Shown in pieces: positions 6,444 to 13,914 of a stretch of 15,806 nucleotides of DNA (positions are counted from its first letter, which is position 1; each line of letters opens with the position of its first letter). The stretch spans positions 1-15,806 of the forward strand of contig JAAKFL010000023.1 of NCBI GenBank assembly GCA_011065065.1, written 5' to 3'. This DNA is from Chlamydiota bacterium. GTDB taxonomy: Bacteria > Chlamydiota > Chlamydiia > Chlamydiales > SLFE01. The notes below the pieces were generated by a model. That model ran no database searches and was not told the DNA's origin. It saw nothing but the letters and a program-made list of their open reading frames with translations. The position numbers and the translations under genes were made by a program.

Positions 6444-6825
6444 CACGAAACATGCTCCCAGGGTTTTCACGCTTATATTTTTCGTATCGACTCGACATCG
6501 CCCGGACCCTTCCATCAACCATGCGAACATCGTACTTTTGGCCCCAGCCATCTTTAATGAGGGCGTTCGGATTTTGCACTAAAGGAGATGTTTTAATGAG
6601 ATTTTCCCAGTTACTTTCGACATCATCCTCTGCTTTGGGATTTTCCGAGATAATCAGTGTCAGGATCGTCTCGATCTTTTCCTTTCCAGTTTTCGTTTTG
6701 AAAGCTTTCCCTTCTTCCATCGTTCCTTGATAGTTGTACGCCACCACACCAATAATAAGGGCAATCAGGAACATAACGATCATCATTTCGATAAGTGTGA
6801 CGTGTCTTCTTACACAAGTTTTCAT
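6424..6825 (-). CDS. gspG: Major pseudopilin GspG
   Basis: The main subunit of the periplasmic pseudopilus of the T2SS. The 133-residue protein has the leader MKTCVRR, His8 at -1, then VTLIEMMIVMFLIALIIGVV with Glu13 at +5. The head contains KDGWGQKYDVRM, matching the DPWGxPY region typical of GspG. The usual C-terminal Gly/Asp-rich calcium-binding loop is not visible; the tail is charged and acidic (RDDSQEE). The start at ATG 6825 has AAGGTG 6 nt upstream; a GTG at 6834 is in frame but less likely. It follows gspF after 15 nt and overlaps gspH by 20 nt. Gly at -1, normally needed for cleavage by prepilin peptidase, is absent. Confidence 0.9.
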   Translation of the reverse strand: MKTCVRRHVTLIEMMIVMFLIALIIGVVAYNYQGTMEEGKAFKTKTGKEKIETILTLIISENPKAEDDVESNWENLIKTSPLVQNPNALIKDGWGQKYDVRMVDGRVRAMSSRYEKYKRENPGSMFRDDSQEE

Positions 6826-6840
6826 AGTGTTCACCTTTTG

Positions 6841-8031
6841 TTATGGGCTGCCGGTAAAGGAGGCAATATCTGATAACGGTAAAAGAATCGCCAACATGAC
6901 AAGCCCAATGATTCCTCCCATCACAATCAAAATTACAGGCTGTGCCAAGGCCACCAGTCGGCCCAATGTTTTTTCTAAAGAACTTTCATACATGTCAGCA
7001 ATGCTGTGCAACATTGTGACAGACTTTCCAGTTTCTTCTCCTATCGCCAACATTGTGGGAACAATGCTGGGTATATAACGGGACTGTTTCAGCTCTTGAC
7101 TGAGCGAGCTCCCTTCCATAATCTTCTGTTCAGCTTCGGCAACTTCCCGTTCAAGAAGCCGATTATTCAAAACAGCTCGCGACATGCGGAGAGATTCAAT
7201 AATGGTTAAGCCTCCTTGCTGCAAGGTCGCCATGGTGCGGGAAAAACGAGTCAAAGCTGCTTGGATAATAAGCGTCTTCACCACCGGTACTCGCATGAGA
7301 AGTTTTTCAATTTTCTCACGTCCTTTTTCCGTATAAAACTGCCACACCACAAAACCAACACCACAAAAAATGAGCGGAATATACACCCACCACCAGTCGC
7401 GGAAAAAGTGGCTCATACCTAAAACAAACCGAGTAAAATTATTGAGTTTTCGGTCAACAAAAATTCCTTCAATCGAAGGGACCACAAAACCTAAAAGAAG
7501 TCCGATGACTAAAAGCGAAAATATTGCAAGAACTCCGGGATAAATCATGGATGTTGTGATTTCCCCTTTCAGTTTTTGTTGTTTCGAGAGGAGTTCTGTC
7601 AGTCTTTCGAGAACTAATCCAAGATTTCCCGAGGCCTCACCGGCAGCAATCATGGATGAATACAGTTTACTGAAGCTGTCCGGATAAGCTTTCATCGATT
7701 CGGACAGCGAACTTCCCCCTTTAATCTGGTCGCATAAGCTCAATAATATCCGATGATACCGTTCTCTGTGATTTTGCTCCTCAATCGTCACCAGACTTTG
7801 GTAAAGGGGAACACCCGCATTCACGAGCTGGGATAATTGGAACGTGAATGTCACAAGAGCTTCCGATTTGAGATTCTCTTTAGAGGACACCTTCACTTTT
7901 GTTGAAAGTTGCGTGACCATCAAACCGCGGTCGCGAAGCTTTATCTTAGCCTCTTTTTCTCCTTGCGCTTCAATGACACCCTTATGTTTTTTGGAATGGC
8001 TATCCAATGCATGGTAGTGATACAACGGCAT
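6841..8031 (-). CDS. gspF: T2SS inner-membrane platform protein GspF
   Basis: Polytopic inner-membrane protein of the T2SS that couples the GspE ATPase to pseudopilus assembly. The 396-residue length is standard. The start MPLYHYHALDSHSKKHKGVIE is typical of GspF. Two repeated T2SF domains are visible: the first (about 58-184) with AAGEASGNLG (129-138) and a membrane segment at 163-187; the second (about 258-386) with AIGEETGKS (329-337) and a final membrane segment at 363-387. A further membrane segment lies at 214-231. The start codon shares one base with the gspE stop (TAATG), so translation is probably coupled. No abnormality is seen. Confidence 0.95.
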   Translation of the reverse strand: MPLYHYHALDSHSKKHKGVIEAQGEKEAKIKLRDRGLMVTQLSTKVKVSSKENLKSEALVTFTFQLSQLVNAGVPLYQSLVTIEEQNHRERYHRILLSLCDQIKGGSSLSESMKAYPDSFSKLYSSMIAAGEASGNLGLVLERLTELLSKQQKLKGEITTSMIYPGVLAIFSLLVIGLLLGFVVPSIEGIFVDRKLNNFTRFVLGMSHFFRDWWWVYIPLIFCGVGFVVWQFYTEKGREKIEKLLMRVPVVKTLIIQAALTRFSRTMATLQQGGLTIIESLRMSRAVLNNRLLEREVAEAEQKIMEGSSLSQELKQSRYIPSIVPTMLAIGEETGKSVTMLHSIADMYESSLEKTLGRLVALAQPVILIVMGGIIGLVMLAILLPLSDIASFTGSP

Positions 8032-9749
8032 TACTCTTCATCCACCCCCCGGATCACCCTCAATACTTCCGATTCAGTAGTAATCCCTTGTAGAACGAGT
8101 TGTGCACCGTGATTCCGCAAAGGCAGCATCCCGTGTTCCAATCCCGCCTTTCTCATTTGAACAGCGTCAGGACTTTTGACAATTTGTTGTTGTATAGCGC
8201 TGTTGATGGTGAGCAGTTCATAGACTCCGTGCCGCCCTTGATATCCTGACTGATAACAATTTTGGCAGCCTGTTCCTCGGTACAACTTCCCCTTGGGGAT
8301 CATGGAGCGTTTGAGCCCAAGCCCTTTTAATTCATCATCGGTCGGACTATAGGCCTCCTTACACGAAAGGCAAATCGTTCGGACAAGACGTTGCGCGAGG
8401 ACTCCGACCACACTTGATGACAAAAGATACGGCTCGATCCCCATATCCACTAATCGCGTAATGGCAGACGGCGCGTCGTTTGTATGGAGAGTACTCAAGA
8501 CTAAATGACCAGTTAACGATGCTTGGATGGCAATTTCAGCTGTTTCCAAATCACGGATCTCTCCCACCATCACCACGTCCGGATCTTGTCGCAAAATATG
8601 ACGCAGCCCAGCAGCAAAAGTGAGGTTAATTTTTGGACGAACACCAATTTGCGCGATTCCTTTCAAATTGTATTCCACCGGATCTTCAATCGTCATGATA
8701 TTGATCTCATCTGAATAAAGATCGTTCACTCCGCTATACAATGTTGTTGTTTTACCACTTCCCGTAGGTCCGGTGACAAGGAGAATCCCTTCTGGAAGAT
8801 GAATTAAACGTTTGAATTCTTCCAAAGTCTCCGAAAGCATCCCCAGTTGCTCCAATCCCAGCGTGATATTCCCCTTAATCAGAATCCGCATCACGATCCT
8901 TTCTCCGTCCACAATCGGAATGGTGCTCACACGAAAATCAATTTCACGACGTCCCATTCTGAGCTTAATCCGACCATCTTGTGGCAACCGCCGTTCCGCA
9001 ATATCCATCTTTGCCATCACCTTAATCCGTGTCAGCAGCTGAGATTGATATTCAGAAGCAGGAGTATGTCGGGCGTGGAGAACTCCGTCAATCCGATAGC
9101 GAACTCTTAACCCATCTTCCAAAGGTTCGAAATGAATATCCGAAGCGCCCTGTTGAATCGCTTCGCTCAAAATGAGATTCAAGAGTTTGACAATCGGAGA
9201 ATGCGCACGCGCGTCATCAAGGAGATCATAGACCTCGACATCCGAAGAATCCATTTCTATTTCTTTGGATTGTTCATCCAAGTCAGCAAGCAATTGAGAA
9301 GCCGCCCCATGCTCCTTATTGTAACAATCATTGATCGCTGTCATAATGAAGTCTCTGGGGCAGTAATGAGCCTTCACATCAGCTCCCAAAAGAAGACGCA
9401 GCTCTTCTAGGGGATCCAAATTCAACGGATCTGCCACTGCCACAAGAATTTCTTCTCCTTCTTTATCAAAAGGGAGAACATTATGACGCTTCACAAAAGC
9501 GTAGGGAACTTTTTGATAGAAATCACGAGTCAGATTGATTTCCGGAGCCTCTTTTAAGACAGTCATGCCGAATTGCTTGGCGAGATTCTCGTTCACATCA
9601 TCTCCGCCCAAAACCCCTTGACGCACCAATTCGTCACCAAGCGAAAGTCCGCTAGATGGAGGAACAGGCTCCTCTTCTTTTTTTTCGGGTTTGTTGGTCA
9701 TTTTCTTTAACCAACGCTTGCCCTCTTCGAACAGATCTTTAGCGTCCAT
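8031..9749 (-). CDS. gspE: T2SS assembly ATPase GspE
   Basis: Cytoplasmic hexameric ATPase that powers pseudopilus assembly. From ATG 9749 it has 572 residues. An N-terminal MshEN/T2SSE_N-type domain (about 35-150) is followed by the ATPase core with Walker A GPTGSGKTTT (Lys333), the Asp box TIEDPVEYNL, Walker B DPDVVMVGEIRD and the His box LTGHLVLSTLHTNDA. A zinc-binding tetracysteine motif (Cys460, Cys463, Cys495, Cys498), typical of this ATPase family, is intact. I chose 9749 because GGAG lies 6 nt upstream and the overlap with gspD is then 11 nt, like other junctions in this operon. The frame stays open to a GTG at 9872 without a ribosome binding site. All key motifs are present. Confidence 0.95.
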   Translation of the reverse strand: MDAKDLFEEGKRWLKKMTNKPEKKEEEPVPPSSGLSLGDELVRQGVLGGDDVNENLAKQFGMTVLKEAPEINLTRDFYQKVPYAFVKRHNVLPFDKEGEEILVAVADPLNLDPLEELRLLLGADVKAHYCPRDFIMTAINDCYNKEHGAASQLLADLDEQSKEIEMDSSDVEVYDLLDDARAHSPIVKLLNLILSEAIQQGASDIHFEPLEDGLRVRYRIDGVLHARHTPASEYQSQLLTRIKVMAKMDIAERRLPQDGRIKLRMGRREIDFRVSTIPIVDGERIVMRILIKGNITLGLEQLGMLSETLEEFKRLIHLPEGILLVTGPTGSGKTTTLYSGVNDLYSDEINIMTIEDPVEYNLKGIAQIGVRPKINLTFAAGLRHILRQDPDVVMVGEIRDLETAEIAIQASLTGHLVLSTLHTNDAPSAITRLVDMGIEPYLLSSSVVGVLAQRLVRTICLSCKEAYSPTDDELKGLGLKRSMIPKGKLYRGTGCQNCYQSGYQGRHGVYELLTINSAIQQQIVKSPDAVQMRKAGLEHGMLPLRNHGAQLVLQGITTESEVLRVIRGVDEE

Positions 9750-12246
9750 CATATTCTCCGCATGAACAATATCCCCCTCGTCTGAGAGAAGCAGGATAGC
9801 ATCCAATTTGCGAGGAAGTGTAATGGTCGCGAGGATTTCCGCACAACATTTTGATTGTATGGGCAAAGGCACGTCTCTGATATTGCTCTAGGGATTCATT
9901 CAAACGGCACAAAAAGCTAGGGAGATCCCCAGGTCGTTCACTCAATTTTTTAAATTTCACTCTCTCAATATCTTCACACGGATCGTGAATGATCTTCGGG
10001 GTCATAAAGATAATCAATTCTGTGGTGCGATCTTCCATTTCAGTCATGCTGAACAGCTTTCCAAAGCCTGGGATTTCTCCGAAGAAAGGAATCGACTGCC
10101 TTTGGTCATTGGTTTCTTTCCGGCGCAGACCTCCCATCACCAGAGTCTGACCATCAGCAATCAACACTTCATTCGTCAACTCACGTCGTAAGACGTTAGG
10201 ACGGTCAGGCTGATTCGCCACTGGTTCAATGGTATCAAAAGTGATATAGGTTTCTAACGTCACATAGTCTACATCATCATCTGGATACTCATCACTTTCG
10301 CTCCGCAAGTGAACAGTGGGGGTCACCTTAATGGTGATTCCGTACTGCGCTCGAACAAAGGAGTCACGCGGAGTATTGGCGTTCGTTGTCGCAATGAAAT
10401 TCACACCTGTTGTAATTGAGATTTCGTCAACAATGTTGATTTCAGCAGGAGTCTGATTAATGGTCACAACAGAAGGGTTGGCATTCAAAGAAATGTTATC
10501 TTGGGTCAAAAGGAACTTGTAAATCAGATCGAATGCCGGGGCACAGCTGCTTGTTTTGGGACGGCTTAGCAAAAACTCGAAAATCCCCAAAGCAGCAGGT
10601 TGATCCCAATCCACACAGGTCAACCTTTTGTTATCCGCGCAACCACCAATCTTCAACAAATTCAAACCATAATCGGTTCTTTCGGTGCTTCTTCTCTCAA
10701 AAACAAGAACATCGATCTGCACCATCTTCTTCGGCGTATCCAATTTGGCCATAATCTCCATTAACCGCGGCAACAAATCCTTTTCCACCACCATAATGAT
10801 CGAACCAGTTTTTTCATCCACGATAAAATTAGGATTCTTTTTAGCCGGCTCCTTCTTCTCATTCACCTCCATTCCCGGGTCGACTACAGGTTCACCATAA
10901 AGATAATAATCGTTGTCGAAAATCGGAAAGGGTTCATATGGCCTATCAATGTCATTCACTGTCACATTCTGATCTATCTTCTGCTCTTGATCCACATTCT
11001 GTCCAGGAACTTGAGGCAAACCTGGCTGCTGCTGCGCGAATCCGATTTTCTGAGTGATCATCGCTATGTAAATTTGTTGAAGAACATCGGCCAGATCTTG
11101 AGCAGATGAGTGTTTGACACGATACCACTGCACTACCTTTTGGCGTCCACCCCCAATTTTGCTTTCAATCCTATGGATCATTTGCTCGGCCATCTGAATT
11201 TCTTGTTCTGTTCCCACAAGAAAGACCGCTTGTGACAAGCTTTCAAGAACAATAATCTTCAATCCATTGACAACATCCTCATCTTTTTTCTTTTCTGGCT
11301 TGCCAGATTCGGTCTCAAATACTGTGGACTCCCCCGCCAAATGATCAAACATGGATGACAACACTTTGGCCATCTCCTCAGCTTTGATCTTTGCCAACGG
11401 AACCAACTTGTATTGCCTTTGGCTCTTGCTGGATGCCACAAAATCGTAAAGTTTCAAAAGATCTTGAATATCGCTCACCTGTGAAATCACTAATACCTCG
11501 CGACCAATCTGCTCAATGAGCGTCGTCTTAGGGTTGACGAACTTATTGAGGAATGTCCACGTTCTTTTCACATCTGCTGGATCAGGAGTGATGATAAACG
11601 CAATCCGCTGCTCCGGCGGCAAATAGGCCAAATCTTGAGGACGATTGGTAATCAAGGTCACTGGCGCGGTCGTTTCTTGAATTTCATACAACTCCCGCAA
11701 ATAAGGATTCAGCTGACGAATCCCAATCCCATTTTGCGACAAAATCATGTCCAGCATATTTTCCCAAGAAGCCTTAGGAATAGGGATGTTGGAATTGACG
11801 CTAATGCGAATTTCACCTAATTCAGGGGTCATCACATAAACGTAATCTTGAGCGCCGTAATCCAACACCAACTGCTCAATTGTCGAATCAGGTTGATGCC
11901 ATAGAGCGTACATATCGGTCTTGGAAGACTGACTGGCCATCTTTTGCCAGTCTTGATTCAGTTCCTGAATTTCGGCTTTTGTTTCATTGATGAGACGGAG
12001 AAGTTCTTCATAACTCTTGGGTTCAGCATCCAATCGATGCAACTTGTAAACGTCCGCATATAACTCACTAAGCGATTCTTTTTTCAGCTCGAGCTCTTGA
12101 TTCACCTTAATCAACGCCGCTTCCATTTGCGGATCCAAATCGGTGACACCGCGAACGAGCCCTTTTTTCTTTTCAGCAATGGTTTGCCCGTAAAGGGAGA
12201 TACAGAAGGGTATCAGAATCAGTACCAGGAATATTGTTCGTTTCAT
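9739..12246 (-). CDS. gspD: T2SS outer-membrane secretin GspD
   Basis: Forms the outer-membrane secretin channel. The 835 residues start with a signal peptide (MKRTIFLVLILIPFCISLYG). A charged, helical and probably coiled-coil segment (about 35-108) comes before an N0-like domain (about 110-190) and further N domains. A Gln/Pro/Asp-rich loop (about 403-470) separates these from the secretin domain (about 505-755), which contains GQTLVMGGLRRKE, PFFGEIPGFGKLF and TELIIFMTPKII. A long tail follows, with cysteines at 780, 802, 816, 827 and 829. The start could also be the TTG at 12252; I chose ATG 12246. It begins 6 nt after the preceding stop and its stop overlaps gspE by 11 nt. Identification is secure; the helical insert and Cys-rich tail differ from proteobacterial GspD. 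Confidence 0.95.
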   Translation of the reverse strand: MKRTIFLVLILIPFCISLYGQTIAEKKKGLVRGVTDLDPQMEAALIKVNQELELKKESLSELYADVYKLHRLDAEPKSYEELLRLINETKAEIQELNQDWQKMASQSSKTDMYALWHQPDSTIEQLVLDYGAQDYVYVMTPELGEIRISVNSNIPIPKASWENMLDMILSQNGIGIRQLNPYLRELYEIQETTAPVTLITNRPQDLAYLPPEQRIAFIITPDPADVKRTWTFLNKFVNPKTTLIEQIGREVLVISQVSDIQDLLKLYDFVASSKSQRQYKLVPLAKIKAEEMAKVLSSMFDHLAGESTVFETESGKPEKKKDEDVVNGLKIIVLESLSQAVFLVGTEQEIQMAEQMIHRIESKIGGGRQKVVQWYRVKHSSAQDLADVLQQIYIAMITQKIGFAQQQPGLPQVPGQNVDQEQKIDQNVTVNDIDRPYEPFPIFDNDYYLYGEPVVDPGMEVNEKKEPAKKNPNFIVDEKTGSIIMVVEKDLLPRLMEIMAKLDTPKKMVQIDVLVFERRSTERTDYGLNLLKIGGCADNKRLTCVDWDQPAALGIFEFLLSRPKTSSCAPAFDLIYKFLLTQDNISLNANPSVVTINQTPAEINIVDEISITTGVNFIATTNANTPRDSFVRAQYGITIKVTPTVHLRSESDEYPDDDVDYVTLETYITFDTIEPVANQPDRPNVLRRELTNEVLIADGQTLVMGGLRRKETNDQRQSIPFFGEIPGFGKLFSMTEMEDRTTELIIFMTPKIIHDPCEDIERVKFKKLSERPGDLPSFLCRLNESLEQYQRRAFAHTIKMLCGNPRDHYTSSQIGCYPASLRRGGYCSCGEYDGR

Positions 12247-12252
12247 GCTCAA

Positions 12253-13593
12253 TTACTTTCCGTTAAAAGGAGTCAAGTTTTCCGTTTCTTCACCATTGCC
12301 CATGATCTGCTCGGCATTCTTAGGAACCGAGATCACAGTAATGGTCGATTGAGGGATATCCAACTCAATTTGCTTCATATCAGTTCTTGAAGCATTAAAT
12401 AATGTCCCCACTAAAACCTGGCGATCATCCCGCTTTTCAACACCATCAAAGACAAACAAAGGCCCTTGAATTTTGCGCTCTACAAAGTCATCGATCTCTT
12501 GCACAGTATCCAATTTTTCCCAGCCAGATTCCGTTTTGACCAGCCAATCTTGAGGAACCAAGGTCATCTTGTCCTTATCCACCTCAAACACATATTGCGA
12601 CCTTGTTCGCGCCGACAGAAAACGGAAGCTTTGCTGGATCTGTTGAGGAGACCACCGCTCCTGAGATTTCAATAAATTCAACACAATCTTATTCGACCCA
12701 TCCCCATTCCACAAATCAAAAGTCAACAAACGCTCCGCAACTTTTTTCAATTGCAACAACGGTTTTCCCATAGTTTCCGGACCAGGCTTAGCGGCGTGCC
12801 ATCTTCCATTGTCCCAATAAAGAACATCCCCTTTATCGACGTACACAGAATAGAGTTTTTCTCCGTTAGTGAAGTCTAAACGCTGCTTCTTTGAAGCCTC
12901 TTCGTACTCATCTCCACCATGACGCTCAAAGAACTTGTCGACTCCGTACCACTTCGCCTTCTGCCGTGCCAGAAGCGTTCCATCCACACGGTTTTCACCA
13001 ATTTTCCATTGCATCCCACGGTTAAACTGCGCAAATTCTTTTTGAGCTAATTGAAACTGCGAACGAGTCACAGGATCCTGCACAACAGCACCCTCTTCGT
13101 TCATCATAGACACATGAACTTTCGCCTCTTTCTCAGCCGGATCCGCCTCAATCCATAAAGTTGTCGGACTGTTGCCCGGACTGAACACATAACGCGGAGG
13201 ACTCTGCGTCCGATCATAAAGTAAAAATAACTTGTCTCCCTCTGACAAAGCTCCTTGATCACGAGTGTTTGCCAAACCAAAATAGACAGCATTTGAATCC
13301 AAATTCACATCCGGACGTCCATTCGGCCCATAGTAAGTCAATAAATTCCGAAGATCCGGCAACTGCATCTTGGGTGGAGCAAATTTCAGGGTAAACAACG
13401 ACGACCCAATCGAATCATAAGCTCCCTTCTCAAGCACAAAAGCACTCTCGGGAAGAACGCGTGGCTTGGGCAGCGCCTCCGAAACAGCAATCACAGATGG
13501 ACGCGAAAAAGTCACACCCAATCCCACAACCACAAGGCATAGGGCAAGCCCCACAAGACCAATATTTAATAAAATGAGCCACTTTCTAGGCAT
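12253..13593 (-). CDS. Large single-pass membrane protein in the gspC position of the T2SS operon
   Basis: A 446-residue protein with one N-terminal membrane segment (about 5-29) after a short basic start (MPRK), then a large domain expected in the periplasm. It is the first gene of the operon, directly before gspD, where GspC usually lies. GspC also has a single N-terminal helix and links the inner-membrane platform to the secretin. I see no PDZ domain and no convincing HR domain, and the protein is much longer than usual GspC (about 270-300). The periplasmic part is rich in aromatic residues with repeated strand-like pieces. Start 13593 has AAGGA 8 nt upstream; an ATG at 13602 and a TTG at 13620 are in frame. 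A GspC analogue is the most likely role, by position only. Confidence 0.8.
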   Translation of the reverse strand: MPRKWLILLNIGLVGLALCLVVVGLGVTFSRPSVIAVSEALPKPRVLPESAFVLEKGAYDSIGSSLFTLKFAPPKMQLPDLRNLLTYYGPNGRPDVNLDSNAVYFGLANTRDQGALSEGDKLFLLYDRTQSPPRYVFSPGNSPTTLWIEADPAEKEAKVHVSMMNEEGAVVQDPVTRSQFQLAQKEFAQFNRGMQWKIGENRVDGTLLARQKAKWYGVDKFFERHGGDEYEEASKKQRLDFTNGEKLYSVYVDKGDVLYWDNGRWHAAKPGPETMGKPLLQLKKVAERLLTFDLWNGDGSNKIVLNLLKSQERWSPQQIQQSFRFLSARTRSQYVFEVDKDKMTLVPQDWLVKTESGWEKLDTVQEIDDFVERKIQGPLFVFDGVEKRDDRQVLVGTLFNASRTDMKQIELDIPQSTITVISVPKNAEQIMGNGEETENLTPFNGK

Positions 13594-13681
13594 CAATTTC
13601 ATCCTTATTATTAGAACCAACTTACAATCAACAAGTTAGCTTATTTAGGGTACAAATATTCACTGTAACCTCTCATTAGTA

Positions 13682-13711
13682 ATTATACCCCGCCATTTCA
13701 ATAAATGGCAA
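13682..13711 (-). promoter_or_regulatory. Predicted sigma70-type promoter of the T2SS operon
   Basis: On the minus strand a -35 box TTGCCA (13711-13706, 5 of 6 matches) and a perfect -10 box TATAAT (13687-13682) are 18 nt apart. Transcription would start near 13675, giving a leader of about 80 nt before the first gene at 13593. The palindrome described separately fills most of the spacer and touches the -35 box, so a repressor or activator could act here. Confidence 0.6.
13692..13709. promoter_or_regulatory. Perfect 7-bp palindrome inside the T2SS promoter (possible operator)
   Basis: GCCATTT (13692-13698) and AAATGGC (13703-13709) form a perfect inverted repeat around CAAT. It lies between the predicted -35 and -10 boxes of the secretion operon and overlaps part of the -35 box. 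Such a position is typical for a dimeric repressor site. No regulator gene is present in the window. Chance occurrence cannot be excluded. Confidence 0.35.
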
Positions 13712-13833
13712 ATAAGAGAACCCCTCTTGTTTTATTAAAAAAAATACTTATTAACCCCATTCTCAGCTGAAAAATATAGGTATCTGACACTAAATGGCTT
13801 ATAAACTTCTCATATGATTTAAAGGAGTTTTTA

Positions 13834-13914
13834 TTGCTTAGGGTAGAAATTTTTTATATAAAGGAAGAAGAGCAGAAAATAAAGGAGTTGCGTTATGGAA
13901 CCAGAAAAGCCTAA
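13834..13914 (+). CDS. Possible 26-codon leader ORF upstream of the membrane protein gene
   Basis: A TTG at 13834 lies 6 nt after AAAGGAG (13821-13827) and opens a 26-codon frame ending at TAA 13912-13914. It overlaps the first 20 nt of the downstream gene in another frame. The predicted peptide is basic and charged, ending KELRYGTRKA. The same nonamer AAAGGAGTT occurs again at 13881-13889 as the binding site of the real gene 60 nt later, so this may be a duplicated ribosome binding site, a translated leader that couples to the next gene, or chance. Confidence 0.2.
   Translation: MLRVEIFYIKEEEQKIKELRYGTRKA

Noticed and set aside
6444..6551. Longer start for the gspH-like gene at 6551
   Set aside because: It lies wholly inside gspG and would put 36 residues before a normal short prepilin leader.
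9750..9872. N-terminal extension of gspE from a GTG at 9872, overlapping gspD by 134 nt
   Set aside because: No ribosome binding site precedes the GTG, whereas the ATG at 9749 has GGAG at proper distance and gives an 11-nt overlap like the other junctions. The extended frame does read somewhat like protein, so a gspD tail frameshift cannot be fully excluded.
13740..13830. Promoter for the small membrane protein and nqrA
   Set aside because: TATGAT (13813-13818) and CTGACA (13784-13789) both look like promoter boxes, but they are 23 nt apart, and neither has a suitable partner at 16-18 nt.
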